From Prorocentrum cordatum (Eukaryota > Sar > Dinophyceae > Prorocentrales > Prorocentraceae), in assembly GCA_963575745.1 (NCBI GenBank), contig CAUYUJ010012158.1, positions 316,501 to 380,500 on the forward strand: 64,000 nucleotides of DNA, written 5' to 3'. Position numbers and translations under genes: made by a program. This document shows positions 19,258-29,626 of this stretch, in pieces. The first letter of the stretch is position 1; every line of letters begins with the position of its first letter. The notes beneath the pieces are model-generated. The model saw only the letters and a list, made by a program, of their open reading frames with translations. It was not told the DNA's origin and did not search any database.

Positions 19258-20022
19258 ATGGCGAGTCACCGGCAGTGTTCATGTGGAGAGTTCTTTCCTG
19301 CAGCCCGTATGCGGTGTGGTAAGCCAGGATGCAGTGGAGTTCGGCCTCGCGTCCCAAATTCACGCTTAGCCCGTCTAGCCGCAGCATGGTTGAGGCAGCT
19401 CGTCGCGCTGCTGCTCTCGGCCGGTGGACAATCAGCCCCGCAGCGAGTGGACAACTTGGCACGGCAGTTTGCAGATGCTAAAAAGCAGTTTCAGCGCAAC
19501 CAGGAGATTGCTCTCAAGGCTTTGGGGGGGCGGGCGCACGGTTCGCAGGCGGATATCGCGAAGTTCCAGGCGGAACTCGCGGAGGCCAAGCGCGAAGCGG
19601 CAGCTCTCTTTGGCGGCGGTATCAACCCAGACACGATCAAGCAGAGGTTCGGCACCCTCAACACTGACGGAGTCTCGGGCGCAGTGTTCCTCGCGCAGCT
19701 CTCGGCCATGGTCAGCGAGCTCGCCGAGGAGGCGCGCGCGGCGCCAGCGGCCCCCGCAGCGGCAACGACGACGGGAGGCCCAGCGGGCGGCGCAGCGCCA
19801 GCAGCAGCCCCAGGGGGCGCCCCAGAGGGCGGCGGTGGCGAGCAGCAGCGCGCAGCGCCGAACGTCGGAGCGGAGGTCCCCCCAGGCGGGGCTTTCGACG
19901 CGTTCATGGCCAATGACGATCCTGACGGTGTCCTCCTTAGCCGCGGTGACGACGAGGAGCGCGAGCGCGTCAGGGAAGCTTTGAAGTCTCTGCGCTCCCT
20001 CAAAAAGCCACGTCAGAGGTAG
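19258..20022 (+). CDS. Retrotransposon ORF1-like protein
   Basis: An uninterrupted 254-codon frame from ATG at 19258 to TAG at 20020-20022. The N-terminus has a Cys cluster, CSCGEFFPAARMRCGKPGC, that could bind zinc. The middle is charged and helix-prone (AKKQFQRNQEIALKALGG, ELAEAKREAAALFGG), suggesting a coiled coil. A Gly/Ala/Pro-rich linker and an acidic-then-basic tail (DDEERERVREALKSLRSL, KKPRQR) follow. The frame is open upstream to 19042, but that part is low-complexity; I chose 19258 because it directly precedes the Cys cluster. The endonuclease-RT remnant begins two bases after its stop, the usual order in non-LTR elements. ORF1 proteins of such elements typically bind element RNA; that role is inferred from position. 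It is the only intact frame of the element. Confidence 0.6.
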   Translation: MASHRQCSCGEFFPAARMRCGKPGCSGVRPRVPNSRLARLAAAWLRQLVALLLSAGGQSAPQRVDNLARQFADAKKQFQRNQEIALKALGGRAHGSQADIAKFQAELAEAKREAAALFGGGINPDTIKQRFGTLNTDGVSGAVFLAQLSAMVSELAEEARAAPAAPAAATTTGGPAGGAAPAAAPGGAPEGGGGEQQRAAPNVGAEVPPGGAFDAFMANDDPDGVLLSRGDDEERERVREALKSLRSLKKPRQR

Positions 20023-20023
20023 C

Positions 20024-20640
20024 AGGTCGGCTCGGCGCTGGTGGGCGGCTCCCACCATCAACGCCAATGCATCTAGCAGGTTCGAGGTCCTTTTCAATTT
20101 CGACACGGTGATGCGCTGCGACATGATCGCGGTGCAGGAGACCCACCTCTCGGCAGAGCGCTGCGAGGAGGTGGCGGACAAGCTGGCGCGGCAGGGGTAG
20201 CACGCGATAGCTGCACCAGCCGTCGGGGTCTCGATCGGCCATGCTGGCCACGGGGGGCCCCTACAGCTCGCGCCCAGGTCCAGCCAGCGGCCTCGGCGCC
20301 TTCGAAGCAGGGCAGACAGCGGCGTTCTCTCCTGGGCGCGCGGCAGTCGCGCATGTGGCAGGCCCCTTTACCTGGAGTGATCGCTCGGTTCGGCGTCGAT
20401 CTCAAGGTCGGCGAGGTGCCCTCGGCTTTCAATCTTGCGATCCCCGACGGCATTGCGAAAGCTATTCGCTGCGTCGACGGGCCGTCTGTGGCCGCGGGCG
20501 ATTTCAAGGTGGGGCCCCACGAGCGAAACTGCCCAGGATACGCTTCCTTTCCCGAGTTGGCGGCAAGGTGGTCATGCCCGACGAGGGCGCCAGTCGACCT
20601 TCGGGCAAAGTGATCGACTATTTTGTGGTCTCTCATGTTA
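20024..20640 (+). pseudogene. APE-type endonuclease domain, broken
   Basis: Starting just after the ORF1 stop, the frame reads APTINANASSRFEVLFNFD, then CDMIAVQETHLSAERC, which carries the QETH motif of the exonuclease-endonuclease-phosphatase fold that nicks target DNA in LINE elements. A TAG at 20198-20200 interrupts the frame where Trp would fit the context (TGG to TAG). Later motifs are in other registers: GPSVAAGDFKVGPHE near 20480-20530 corresponds to the GDFN motif with Asn replaced by Lys, and KVIDYFVVSHVM at about 20608-20643 to the terminal DYF-type motif. At least two frameshifts separate them. No functional enzyme can come from this copy. Confidence 0.75.
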
Positions 20641-21519
20641 TGGCGGAGGCGGGGGCGACGGTCAAGCGCGGCTGGGGCCTCTCTCCGCGCTACCCCGCGG
20701 AGCTGAAGTTCAACGCCTGCTCGGCTGACAGATGCATGCAGGTGGTGCAGTCGGCCAAGAAGCTACCGCATCTTCTTCCTCGGGCGCGCTGCTCGGCGGA
20801 CCGCTCTGTCATGTGGGCCGAGACGCGCGCTGACCTCAGCTCGGCGTGCTCTTTGGATGATAAGTGGCGGGCCTTCATCGCCAGTGCGGAGTGGCATCTG
20901 CTAGACGCCATTGGGCTGAAGCACGACTGCCGCGCATGCGCGGGCAGGGCTCAGCGGTCGACGCTGGCCTTCGCCGGGGCCCCGAAGCCCTCGCCGCCGC
21001 GGCCCCCGGGGCCCGCGGCCACCGCGCCCTGGAACAAGAGCGCGGCCATCGCGCCGAAGGATGCCGCTCAGGCCGATCTCCCCCTCAGGCGGTTCCGCGC
21101 GCTCGGTGCGTTAGAAAAGTCATGCCGATCGCAGCCCGACTTCTCGCGCGACAGCAGGCAGGGGGCCGGGCAGGCGCGCGCTACTCTTCTTGGCTTGCGC
21201 AGTCGGCCATCCGCACGGACATCTGCCAGCTGCAGGCGGCGAGCCACATCGCGGGGGTCATGGTCGACCGTCTGGCGCAGAGGGGCGTCGACGAGGCGAA
21301 GGCCTGCTTCGCCGAATGGGGCGTGGAGAATCGCAACACAGGCACGGGGGCCACGCCTCCCCAAGACTGGGCAGCCTCGGCCCAAGGGGCCTGGCGAGGA
21401 GGGGCCCCGCGCGCCCTCTGATGCGGTCGGAGCCCCGGTGCAGGAGTGGCCAGGGTGCTGGGGAACGCGCCCCCAAGCCCGCTGGCGATGCGATCGCGAA
21501 GGCAGAGCTCGCTTGGCCG
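20641..21519 (+). pseudogene. Linker between endonuclease and RT
   Basis: Continues the DYFVVS frame through ELKFNACSADRCMQVVQ and WHLLDAIGLKHDCRACAG, then an Ala/Pro-rich part. Near 21110 the meaningful register shifts: KVMPIAARLLARQQAGG, then ASHIAGVMVDRLAQRGVDE. No domain is recognised in it; linkers of this length are common in such elements. Confidence 0.5.
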
Positions 21520-22560
21520 GTGGATCTTGGCGAGCGACCCTCCCGCCCCACCGTCGCGGAGATTAGGGGGGTGATCAGCGCCTTCGAGGAGTCCAGCGGC
21601 CCCGCCTTCGACTCGCTGAGGCCGCGCGAGCTCGGGGATCTGGACGGCGAAGGGGTGGGGGCGCTGATTGGCCTCATCGCGGCCGTCGAGCTGAAGCGCG
21701 GCTGGCCAGTCTTCATCGCCAAGCTCGCGTTCATACACAAGGCAGACGGGGGTCTTCGGCCCATGGCCCTCTTGGGGGCAGGCGCGCGCATCCACGGCAG
21801 GCTCCGCAGAGGGGTCGCCAGGCAGCGGTGGCTCGGGCACGACAGGCCGCATTGGCGGGCGAGCTCGGGCAGGAGTTGCGACGGGGCGGTCGGGCAGCAA
21901 CAGGCGCAAGCGGGGTGTGTGCAGATGATGGGCGCACTTCACTCAGATCGAGGCTGGGCCCCAACTTCTATCATGATAGATGTGTGGAAGGCCTTCGAGC
22001 AGGTCGTTCGCGGCAACTTGCTGCAGGCGCGCGTGAGGCGCGACTTTCCCCTCTGGCTTGCGAAGCTGCAGATTTCTCGCCACTCGTTCCCGCGCGTGGT
22101 CAGCCTTGAGAACTGCTGCTCTGACGAGGTGGTGGCGATGCAGACTACGCTGGCGGGCGACGCGTTTGCCGCCGCACTTATTAAGGTGATGCTCCTCGCG
22201 CCCTTGGACGCCATGCGGATCGCCTGCCCTTCGGTGGCCCCATGCGGTCGTCGTCGATGACGCGGTTCTGAATCGCTGGGGCGGCGCCAAGCGCGTCGCC
22301 AAGGACCTCGCGCAGGCGGCGAAGGCTGTGGTCAAGTGGCTTGCGGAGGCAAGGCTAAGGATTGCGGTCGAGAAGCCCAGGGCATTGGCAAACAGCAAGG
22401 ACCTTCGCCCCCAGCTACAGGCGCACCTGGGCAAAGCAACGGGGGCGATTGGGGCCAGACAGGCGCGCCACCTCGGCGTGGACTATGCCGAGGGCAGCAG
22501 GCGCACCAGCAACATCAGGGGGCAGAGGATCGCGCGCGATCGCGCTCGTCTCCCTTCGGG
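21520..22560 (+). pseudogene. Reverse transcriptase domain, frameshifted
   Basis: One frame (to 22260) carries RPTVAEIRGVISAFEES, then KRGWPVFIAKLAFIHKADGG and GLRPMALLGAGARIHGRL (the region before motif A), then SIMIDVWKAFEQVVRG, where Asp at 21979-21981 is the first catalytic aspartate (motif A). LAGDAFAAALIKVML corresponds to motif B. The next frame carries VVVDDAVLNRW at 22247 onward, which is motif C in a VVDD variant, followed by thumb-like KAVVKWLAEARLRIAVEK. The frame 1 to frame 2 change lies at about 22215-22245, a few codons before the catalytic pair. All catalytic aspartates persist but the enzyme cannot be translated as one chain. Confidence 0.8.
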
Positions 22561-23540
22561 TTCGGCGGCTGCTCGGGCTTCGGCGCGGCAGGGTTGCAGC
22601 GGCGAAGATCGCTTCCACGGGCATGGCTCCTCGCCTCTTCTACGGCGTGAACAGCACGGGGCTGAACCAGCCCGGGCTCCGGCAGGCGCGCAAGATCATG
22701 CGCCGCGCGATCGAGCCCAGGCCCCAGGGCAAATCGCTCACGGCATGCTTGCTGATCGGCGGATCCGTGACTATTGATTTTATTGTCATTGCGACCTTGG
22801 CCCCTTGCTTCATTTTGGCCAGGGCGATCTGGGAAGACTGGGTACCTCTGAGCCAACTGCCGCCCGCGTTCGCTTGGGCAGCGGGCGCCGTCAGCTCCTG
22901 GCCGCAGGTTCGTGGGTCGGTGGGGGCGGTGGCGATGGCGCTCCGCATGGTTGGCTGCGACCCCAGTGCCCTCGATCAGATCATCAGGCCGAACGGCGGC
23001 GCCATCAACTTGCTGGGGGCCTCGCCCTGGCACTTCAAGCAGGTGCCCACGGCAGACGTGAAGGCGTGGCAGCCTCTGCAAGTGGCCGAGACCACTCATG
23101 AGGGCATTGCGCACGGCGCCTTCATTTCCCACATCAGGCGTTGGGCTTGCGACGGAAAGGGCAGCGTTCACCAGGCGAGGAAGCGGGGGCCGCTCAACAA
23201 CGACCAGCGGGGCTACATTCGCTCAGCGGTGGTGAACGGCCAGTGGCCGAACGACAGGCGCTACGTGGATGCGCCCAGGTTGGCGCGCTCGCCGCGCTGC
23301 CAACTACACCTTGGCGGGCCTGGTACTCTTTGGCATCGGCGCGCAGGCTGCGAGAGCAGCTGGCCCCCCTTCACTCTGCCTGCGGAGATTGCGAAGCTCG
23401 CCCCCTTCGGCAACAGCGCGACGATCCGCGCGCTCGTATAGCGATTTCAGCTGCCAGAGCCACTGCGCCAGCGGTGGCCACTTGGCGACGACCTGCTGGC
23501 GCGCGCGCAGTGGATCAAGGGCGGCGATCGATTCCCTTTC
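22561..23540 (+). pseudogene. RT to RNase H connection region
   Basis: A single open frame to 23441 after a frame change near 22545. It includes RRLLGLRRGRVAAAKIAS, FYGVNSTGLNQPGLRQARKI and HGAFISHIRRWACDGKGS. The hydrophobic, Trp-containing segments (AIWEDWVPLSQLPPAFAWA) look like real protein. No named domain recognised. It is the longest stretch of ORF2 without a break. Confidence 0.6.
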
Positions 23541-24030
23541 GCGAACGCTACGCTATTCGGACGGTGCGGTCTACGAGGCTGGGCCATCGCTGGCAGCGTC
23601 GGCCTGCGGCGTCGCCGAGCTGCCGCGCGGTGGAGCCGATTGGGATGCTGGCCCCAAATCGGCGATCAAGGCGCTGGGGGGCCGCTGCCGGGGCCGCTGC
23701 AGTCGATCGACGGCGCCGAGCTCTTCGGTCTGCTGGCGATCCTCAAGCACAGCCCCCCCCAGTCACGGCTGCTTTCGACGCGGCGTGCGTCGCGAAGGGG
23801 CTCCTGGAAAGAGGGCCCGCTTGCGCTGCGAAGGCAACTGCTGCGTAGGGCTGCGTCTGGAAGAGGGCGCGGCAGGCCCTAGACGACTTCGGCGGCATTG
23901 GCGGCGGTGGCTCTACCACCCTGAAGGTCGCGGCGCGCGCGACGGTGGAGGACGCGCGCGACGGGGCGATCTCTGCCAGGGACCGCCGCGGCAACATGGA
24001 GGCCGACAGGTGCGCGAAGTTTGTGGCTGA
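23541..24030 (+). pseudogene. RNase H domain, broken
   Basis: Three of the four acidic motifs are visible, each in a different frame: RYSDGAVYEAG with Asp at 23560-23562; QSIDGAELFGLLAIL with Glu at 23718-23720; and RRGNMEADRCAKFVADAA with Asp at 24005-24007. The third motif (normally near 23800) is not clear. Frame changes fall near 23640 and between 23780 and 23945. RNase H in this position is typical of several LINE clades and would remove template RNA during cDNA synthesis. Confidence 0.65.
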
Positions 24031-24579
24031 TGCGGCGCGGGCCCCAAGCGACCTCATACAGGCGCGGCAGCGTCGCGCGCTCGCGCTGGACGGGGTGGTC
24101 TTATGGGTGGCCAGGGCTGGTTGCGAGGCTGCCGACTGGAGCTCGACGTGGATCTCGACTTTCACGAGCAGCGCAAGTGGCCGCAGTTGCCCATCACCAG
24201 GCGCGACCCCATCAAGCTGGCGGGCGGAGGTACTACTGCAGGGTATGTCTCAGCTCGGCGTTCACGGCCCAGGGGGCCAAGCGTCTGCTGGGCGACCCGT
24301 GTTTTCCGGAGCCCTTCGCCGCCGACGTCAGCGGCGCGCGCCGCAGGCCAGCGGCCTCGGCCCCCCCTGCGGCTGGCGCTGCGGCGGTGGCGCTGGCGGC
24401 AGCCAAGCGCCTCGGCCAGCGGCGTGCGGGGCGACGCCCCTGCAGCCGCGCGCGGTGGGCAGACCGACCCCTCTGCCGCCGCGCAGGGCCCAGCTGCCGC
24501 CGCGTCCGGCGGCGGCGAGCGGGCGGGCGGTGCGCGGGACGGTTTCCCCGCGGCCGCCCAGGGCATCCTGGGCGCCTAG
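24031..24579 (+). pseudogene. Cys-rich C-terminal region of ORF2
   Basis: In frame 3, RRYYCRVCLSSAFTAQGAK then RLLGDPCF (24225-24303) gives C-x2-C and a later C, suggesting a zinc-binding end as in many LINE ORF2 proteins. The downstream tail is Ala/Arg-rich; another frame ends in GGARDGFPAAAQGILGA and a TAG at 24577, which I take as the likely original stop. Confidence 0.45.
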
Positions 24580-25340
24580 ACCTACGGCGGCGCCCGAGGC
24601 AGCGCGCAGGCCGACCACTCTGCGGCTGCCCACGGCCTAGCGCCTGCCACGACCGACGGCTGCGCTCGGGACAGCGGCAGCGGGATGTAGGTTGGCTCTC
24701 CTGCGCCCGCGGGCTCCGGCGTCGCCGAGGCGGCCAGCGACGGAGGCCGCCAGCTGATCAGTATGGGCGGCTAAAGAGCGTGCACCAGATGCATTTCCAT
24801 TATTTCCTCGGGGCGGTGCTTTCGCTCGGTGCTTCCTCATTTCTTACTCCAGGCGTTCTTCCTTGCCGCCGAAAGCCGCCGTCCCAACAAAACCAGCGTT
24901 CCCGCTTGAGACCCCGTTTTGTTGTACGCTGGATTAGCGCCCTGTTCTCTTCAGAATTGGCGCCGCTCCCAGCAAAAAATCGCCAGCCCTGCTCAAGACT
25001 TCCCCCCTTTCTATTCAGGGCCAAGTCCTTGCCTCACCGCCGACCGCCCCCATCCCCACCGAGGCAATTCTGTTGTTCGATACTTCCTTATGCTTTACCC
25101 TTCGCTGGAGTTCCACTGGCGGTCTCGCATCGGCGCAGCATGGCTCGGGCATGTGCTTTCGAGGCGGGATATGTTGAAATTGGGTGGTAGATCTGGGAAT
25201 GGGAGTACCTCATTGGGCGGTAGATCTGGGAATGGGAATAACGGGCCCCGCTATAGAACAAAAGTCCCCCATGATGTAGACGGTTATCATGCTGGTCGCA
25301 TGCTTCGTGTGGACACATCGCGCATGATGGTATAGTTATT
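24580..25340. other. Retrotransposon 3' flank, K relics and short repeats
   Basis: 24885-25015 carries repeat K tail phrases (TTCCCGCTTGAGACC, CTCAAGACTTCC, CTTCAGAATTGGCG). 25180-25238 has two copies of TTGGGYGGTAGATCTGGGAA about 34 bp apart. No gene. Confidence 0.5.
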
Positions 25341-26332
25341 CCCTACCTAGGCTCTGCCTAGACAGGTTCTTGCTCTCTTTGCTTAAAAGGGGCCGGGCAG
25401 TGGTACACGCCCCGGGCGGTTCCCCCAGTCCCCGCCCCGCGGTTCCCCCAGTCCCCTGGGAGTTTTAGCTTTAGCTTTAGCTTAGCTTTAGCTTTAGCTT
25501 TAGCTTTAGCTTAGCTTTAGCGTAGCTCTAGCTTAGTGTTAGCTTAGCCTTAGCTTAGCTTTAGCTTAGCTGTAGCTAAGCTTTAGCTTAGCTTCAGCTT
25601 AGTGTTAGCTTAGATTGGGTTAGCTTTAGCTTAGCTTTAGTTTAGCTTCAGCTTAGTGCTAGCTTAGCTTTAGCTTAGTGCTAGCTCAGCTTTAGCTTAG
25701 CTTCAGCTTAGCTTTAGCTTAGCTTTAGCTTAGCTTTAGCTTAGCTGCAGCTTAGCTTCAGCTTAGCTTTAGCTTAGCTTCAGCTTAGTGTTAGCTTAGC
25801 TTTAGCTTAGCTTCACCTCAGCTTCAGCTTAGCTTCAGCTTGGCTTCAGCTTAGTGTCAGCTTAGAATTAGCTTCGTGTTAGCTTAGCTTTAGCTTAGCT
25901 TTAGCTTAGCTTCAGCTTAGCTTTAGCTTAGCTTCATCTTAGCTTTATCTTAGCTTCATCTTAGCTTTACTGCAGCTTTAGCTTAGCGTCAGCTTAGCTT
26001 TCGCTTAGCTTTAGGTTTAGCTTAGCTTTAGTTTTAGCTTTAGCTTAGCTTAGCGTTAGCTTATATTTAGCTTAAGCTTTAGCTTAGCTTTAGTTCAGCT
26101 TTAGCTTAGCTGTAGCTCAACTTCAGCTTAGCTTTAGTTTAGCTCTAGCTTAGTGTTAGCTTAGCCTTAGCTTAGCTTCAGCTTAGCTGTAGCTTAGCTT
26201 CAGCTTAGCTCTAGCTTAGCTTTAGCTTAGCTTTACCATAGCTTAAGCTTAGCTTTAGCTTAGCTTTACTGTTACTACGAATGCTGCTTTCCTAGGGGCT
26301 CCAACTCCTAGGTAGGTCGCACTGGGATAATT
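25341..26332 (+). mobile_element. Composite satellite element S, copy 1
   Basis: Head CCCTACCTAGGCTCTGCC followed by AGGTTCTTGCTCTCTTTGCT, GGCCGGGCAGTGG and GC-rich CGGTTCCCCCAGTCCCC units. Then about 800 bp of an 11-bp satellite, AGCTTTAGCTT, with frequent TTCAG and GTGTTAG variants. Then the tail CTTTACTGTTACTAC, TGCTGCTTTCCTAGGGGC, TCCAACTCCTAGGTAGG and GCACTGGGATAATT. Head CCCTACCTAGG and tail CCTAGGTAGGG are inverted repeats (one G is missing in this copy). Two more copies follow directly and one lies inverted at 38874. Confidence 0.8.
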
Positions 26333-26337
26333 AGCTT

Positions 26338-26410
26338 ATTATTGTTATTGTTGTTGTTGCTGCTATTGTTGTTTGCTGTTGTTGTTGTGGTTGTTGTGGT
26401 TGTTGTTGTT
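26338..26410. repeat. GTT-rich spacer between S copies
   Basis: TTG/GTTGTTGTGG units fill the gap between the first two S elements. Confidence 0.8.
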
Positions 26411-27443
26411 CCCTACCTAGGCTCTGCCAAAAAGGGTTCTTACTCTCTTTGCTTAAAGGGCCGGGCAGCGCTAACCGCCCCGGGCGGTTCCCCCAGTCCC
26501 CGCCCCGCGGTTCCCCCAGTCCCCTGGGAGCTTTACCCTTATCATTAGCTTTCGCTTAGCTTTAGCTTGAGCTTCAGCTTAGCTTTAGCTTAGCTTTAGC
26601 CTAGCTTTCGCTTAGCTTCAGCTTAGTGTTAGCTTAGCTTTAGCTTAGCTTTCGCTTAGCTTCAGCTTAGTGTTAGCTTAGCTTTAGCTTAGCTTTAGCT
26701 TAGCTTCAGCTTAGCTTCAGCTTAGCTTTAGCTTAGCTTTAACTTAGCTTCAGCTTAGCTTTAGCTTAGTGTTAGCTTAGCTTTAGCTTAGCTTTAGCTG
26801 AGCTTCAGCTTAGTGTTAGCTTAGCTTTAGCTTAGTGTTAGCTTGGCTTGAGCTTAGCTTTAGCTTTAGCTTTAGCTTAGCTTTAGCTTAGCTTTAGCTT
26901 AGCTTCAGCTGAGCTTCAGCTTAGCTTTAGCTTAGCTTGAGCTTAGCTTTAGCTTAGCTGCAGCTTAGCGTTAACTTATTTTTAGGCTTAGCGTTAGCTT
27001 AACTTTAGCTTAGCTTTAGCTTAGCCTTAGCTCAGCTTTAGCTTAGCTTTAGCTTAACTTTCGCTTAGCTTCAGGTTAGCGTTAGCTTAGCTTTAGCTTA
27101 GCTTTAGCTTAGCTTTAGCTGTAGCTTATCTTTAGCTTTAGCTTTAGCTTTAGCTTTAGTTTAGCTCTAGCTTAGCTTTAGCTTAGCTTCAGCTTAGCTT
27201 TAGCTTAGCTTTAGCTTAGTGTTAGCTTAGCCTTAGCTTAGCTTTAGCTCAGCTTTAGCTTAGCTTCAGTTTAGCTTTAGCTTGGCTTTAGCTTAGCTTT
27301 AGCTTAGCTTCAGCTTAGCTTTAGCTTAGCTTCAGCTTAGCTTTAGCTTAGCTTTAGCTCAGCTTTAGCTTAGCTTTACTGTTACTACTAATGCTGCTTT
27401 CCTAGGGGCTCCAACTCCTAGGTAGGGTCGCACTGGGATAATT
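26411..27443 (+). mobile_element. Composite satellite element S, copy 2
   Basis: Same head, including CCCTACCTAGGCTCTGCC, GGGCCGGGCAGCG and CGGTTCCCCCAGTCCCC, same tail, and about 850 bp of the 11-bp satellite. Only 9 bases separate it from copy 3. Confidence 0.8.
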
Positions 27444-27452
27444 CTTGTTATT

Positions 27453-28275
27453 CCCTACCTAGGCTCTGCCTAGAAGGGTTCTTACCCTGTAGCTTGAAGG
27501 GGCCGGGCAGTGCAACCCGCCCCGAGCGGTTCCCCCAGTCCCCTGGGAGCGGTTCCCCCAGTCCCCTGGGAGGTTTAGCTTTGCTTTAGCTTAGCTTTAG
27601 CTTAGCTTTAGCTTAGCTTTAGCTTAGCCTTAGCTTAGCCTTAGCTTTAGCTTAGCTTTAGCTTAGCTTTAGCTTAGATTTCGCTTAACTGTAGCTTAGC
27701 TGTAGCTTAGCTTTAGCTGAGCTTTAGCTTAGCTTTAGCTTAGCTTTAACTTAGCTTTAGTTCAGATTTGGCTTAGCTTTAGCTTAGCTTTAGCTTAGCT
27801 TTAGCTTAGCTTTAGCTTAGCTTTAGCTTAGCTATAACTTAGCTTTACCTTAGCTTTAGCTTAGCTTTAGCTTAGGTTTAGCTTAGCTTTAGCTTAGCTT
27901 TAGTTCATGTTTGGCTTAACTTTAGCTTAGCTTTAGCTTAGATTTAGCTTAGCTGTAGCTTAGCTGTATCTTAGATTTAGCTGAACTGCACCTTATTCTT
28001 AGCTTAGATGTAGCTTAGCTTTAGCTTAGCTTTACCTTAGCTTTAGCTTAGCTTTAGCTTAGCTTTAGCTTAGCTTTGGCTTAGTTTTGGCTTAGCTTTA
28101 GCTTAGCTTTAGCTTAGCTCTAGCTTAGCTCTAGCTTAGCTTCAGCTTAGCTTTAGCTTAGATTTAGCTTAGCTTTAGTTTAGCTCTAGCTTCGCTTTAG
28201 CTTAGCTTTACTGTTACTACTAATGCTGCTTTCCTAGGGGCTCCAACTCCTAGGTAGGGTCGCACTGGGATAATT
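27453..28275 (+). mobile_element. Composite satellite element S, copy 3
   Basis: Same head and tail as copies 1 and 2. The satellite core is shorter (about 640 bp), so core length varies while the ends stay conserved. A GTT stretch (28273-28297) follows the tail. Confidence 0.8.
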
Positions 28276-28297
28276 GCTGTTGTTGTTGCTGTTGTTT

Positions 28298-28840
28298 GGA
28301 GCCGCCTGATGTCCAGGGAGGAGGCCCTTCAAGGCTCTGGTCAGCCTGGTCCTTTTTGGCGGTGCGCGCGATGGGGGAATGGCGGGGGGGTCGGCATTCT
28401 AAGAAAGTGGGGGGCTTCGAAAACAGCGTAGGGGGCCTTAAGAAGTTTCCAGGCCTCTCCGTAGACGTCTCCAAGAAGCTGCTCCGCGCAAGAGCCCCCC
28501 CTTATGCAGTCTCCAAGGGCCCCCTCCAACAACCCCCAATTCGCAGAGGCTTGCAAGGAGCCTTCCTTTGCGGCCACTTCGCAGAAGTCTCCAGGGGCCT
28601 CCGGGCCCCTGAGGCTTCTCTTCCCGCCCGCCCCTCTTTCGGAGGAAGGGGAGGCGGAACCATCTCCGCCACGGGGGGCCACCTCCAGCGATGAAGCCCA
28701 CGATGCCTCCCCGAGCTGGGGATAGTGGATGTGTCGAGCGAGATGGGCTGGCCACACCGCCATGGGGACCCGTGGTGGTGGTGTCGCCTTGTCTTGCTCT
28801 TGCGCGCCGCCACTCTTCACTGGGGTGCCACCTCTCAGGA
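28298..28840. other. Unassigned stretch
   Basis: GC-rich; several overlapping frames on both strands rich in Gly, Pro and Arg. No motif recognised. Confidence 0.4.
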
Positions 28841-28990
28841 GGGGAAACAACACAGACACAATAAATCGTCGATTCCCAAGAAAATATGAGGAAAAATGGG
28901 AAGTGGGGGGGAAGACAGAAGCCCGGAAAATATGGGAAAATTTGGGAATCCTGTTATTAGTGTGTATTTATCTGTGTGTCCCAGGGCCCC
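28841..28990. mobile_element. Foldback element, family H, copy 2
   Basis: Left end GGGGAAACAACACAGACACA and, in inverted sense, right end GTATTTATCTGTGTGTCCCA. The interior GAAAATATGAGG, AAGTGGGGGGGAAGAC and GGAATCCTG matches 250-396. Confidence 0.6.
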
Positions 28991-29448
28991 TTCAACCTCG
29001 CACCGCCAGGGACGGCAAGGTGGGGGGGGGTCCCCGCTCCCCTATGGGCGCCACCTGTGCCATGTGAGCCGGCGACCACACGGCTGGCCCTTGCTGGATG
29101 CGGTAGGTTCGTGCGGCGTCGGCGCGCCAGCGACGCCAGCGAACGCGTTCAAGGTTGAATTTTGCGACGCGAAGGCACCGAGGGGACACGGTAGCGCCAT
29201 TGGGCCCGACCGAATTCAACCCCGCACGATCGGGGTCGCGATCGATTCAAGGTTGACCGATCGACGCAGTATCGAAAACCTTTGTGCGAGCCGACGTCGC
29301 ATGTAATTTCCACAGGCCTCGGCCGCCCATCGGCCTGCCTCATTGCCGCCCGCTGCCCTCGCAGCGGCGCCCTCAGAGCTCGTCCACGGAGGCCTTCGCG
29401 GCGAAGGCCTTGACTCACTCGCCCCGAGCTCCCTGCGTAGGGGCCTAC
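28991..29448. other. Unassigned stretch
   Basis: Short CGATCG-type inversions around 29188-29265 (CGACCGAATTCAACC and GGTTGACCGATCG are inverted relatives). No gene recognised. Confidence 0.4.
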
Positions 29449-29626
29449 AATCGGACCGAGGTATAAAGCCGAGGTCGGTTCAGGGAGGGTACCTTAGTGT
29501 TCTTCGTGTTTGTTGGATGTTCTTGTGCACCCTGGGGAGGGTACCGGTGGATACTCTGATTGTTTGGGCCGTCGGAGGGTTTCATGTTCTTGAGGGATGT
29601 TCTTCTGGCATAAGTCCAACTGTAGT
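29449..29626. mobile_element. Foldback element, family L, copy 2
   Basis: Left CAATCGGACCGAGG and right TAAGTCCAACTGTAG are decayed versions of the perfect arms at 5820-6001. Interior order and length (178 versus 182 bp) agree. Confidence 0.6.

Larger units (their letters stand above)
19258..24579 (+). mobile_element. Decayed non-LTR (LINE-type) retrotransposon
   Basis: Domain order is ORF1, APE-type endonuclease, reverse transcriptase, RNase H, Cys-rich C-terminus, all on the plus strand over 5.3 kb. ORF1 is intact; ORF2 is broken by at least one stop and at least six frame changes. I saw no poly(A) tail and no target-site duplication, so the true ends are unknown. Composite repeat K lies on both sides (copies up to 18352, minisatellite-like relics at 24885-25015), consistent with insertion into a K-rich region. 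Confidence 0.8.

Noticed and set aside
25440-28215. AGCTTT/TTTAGC units as telomere repeats
   Set aside because: The known dinoflagellate telomere is TTTAGGG-type; here the unit is 11 bp without GGG, internal, and enclosed by conserved ends on both sides.
28296-28860. Long minus-strand frames (up to 172 codons) as genes
   Set aside because: Three overlapping registers are open at once on the same GC-rich stretch with Gly/Arg/Pro composition and no motif.
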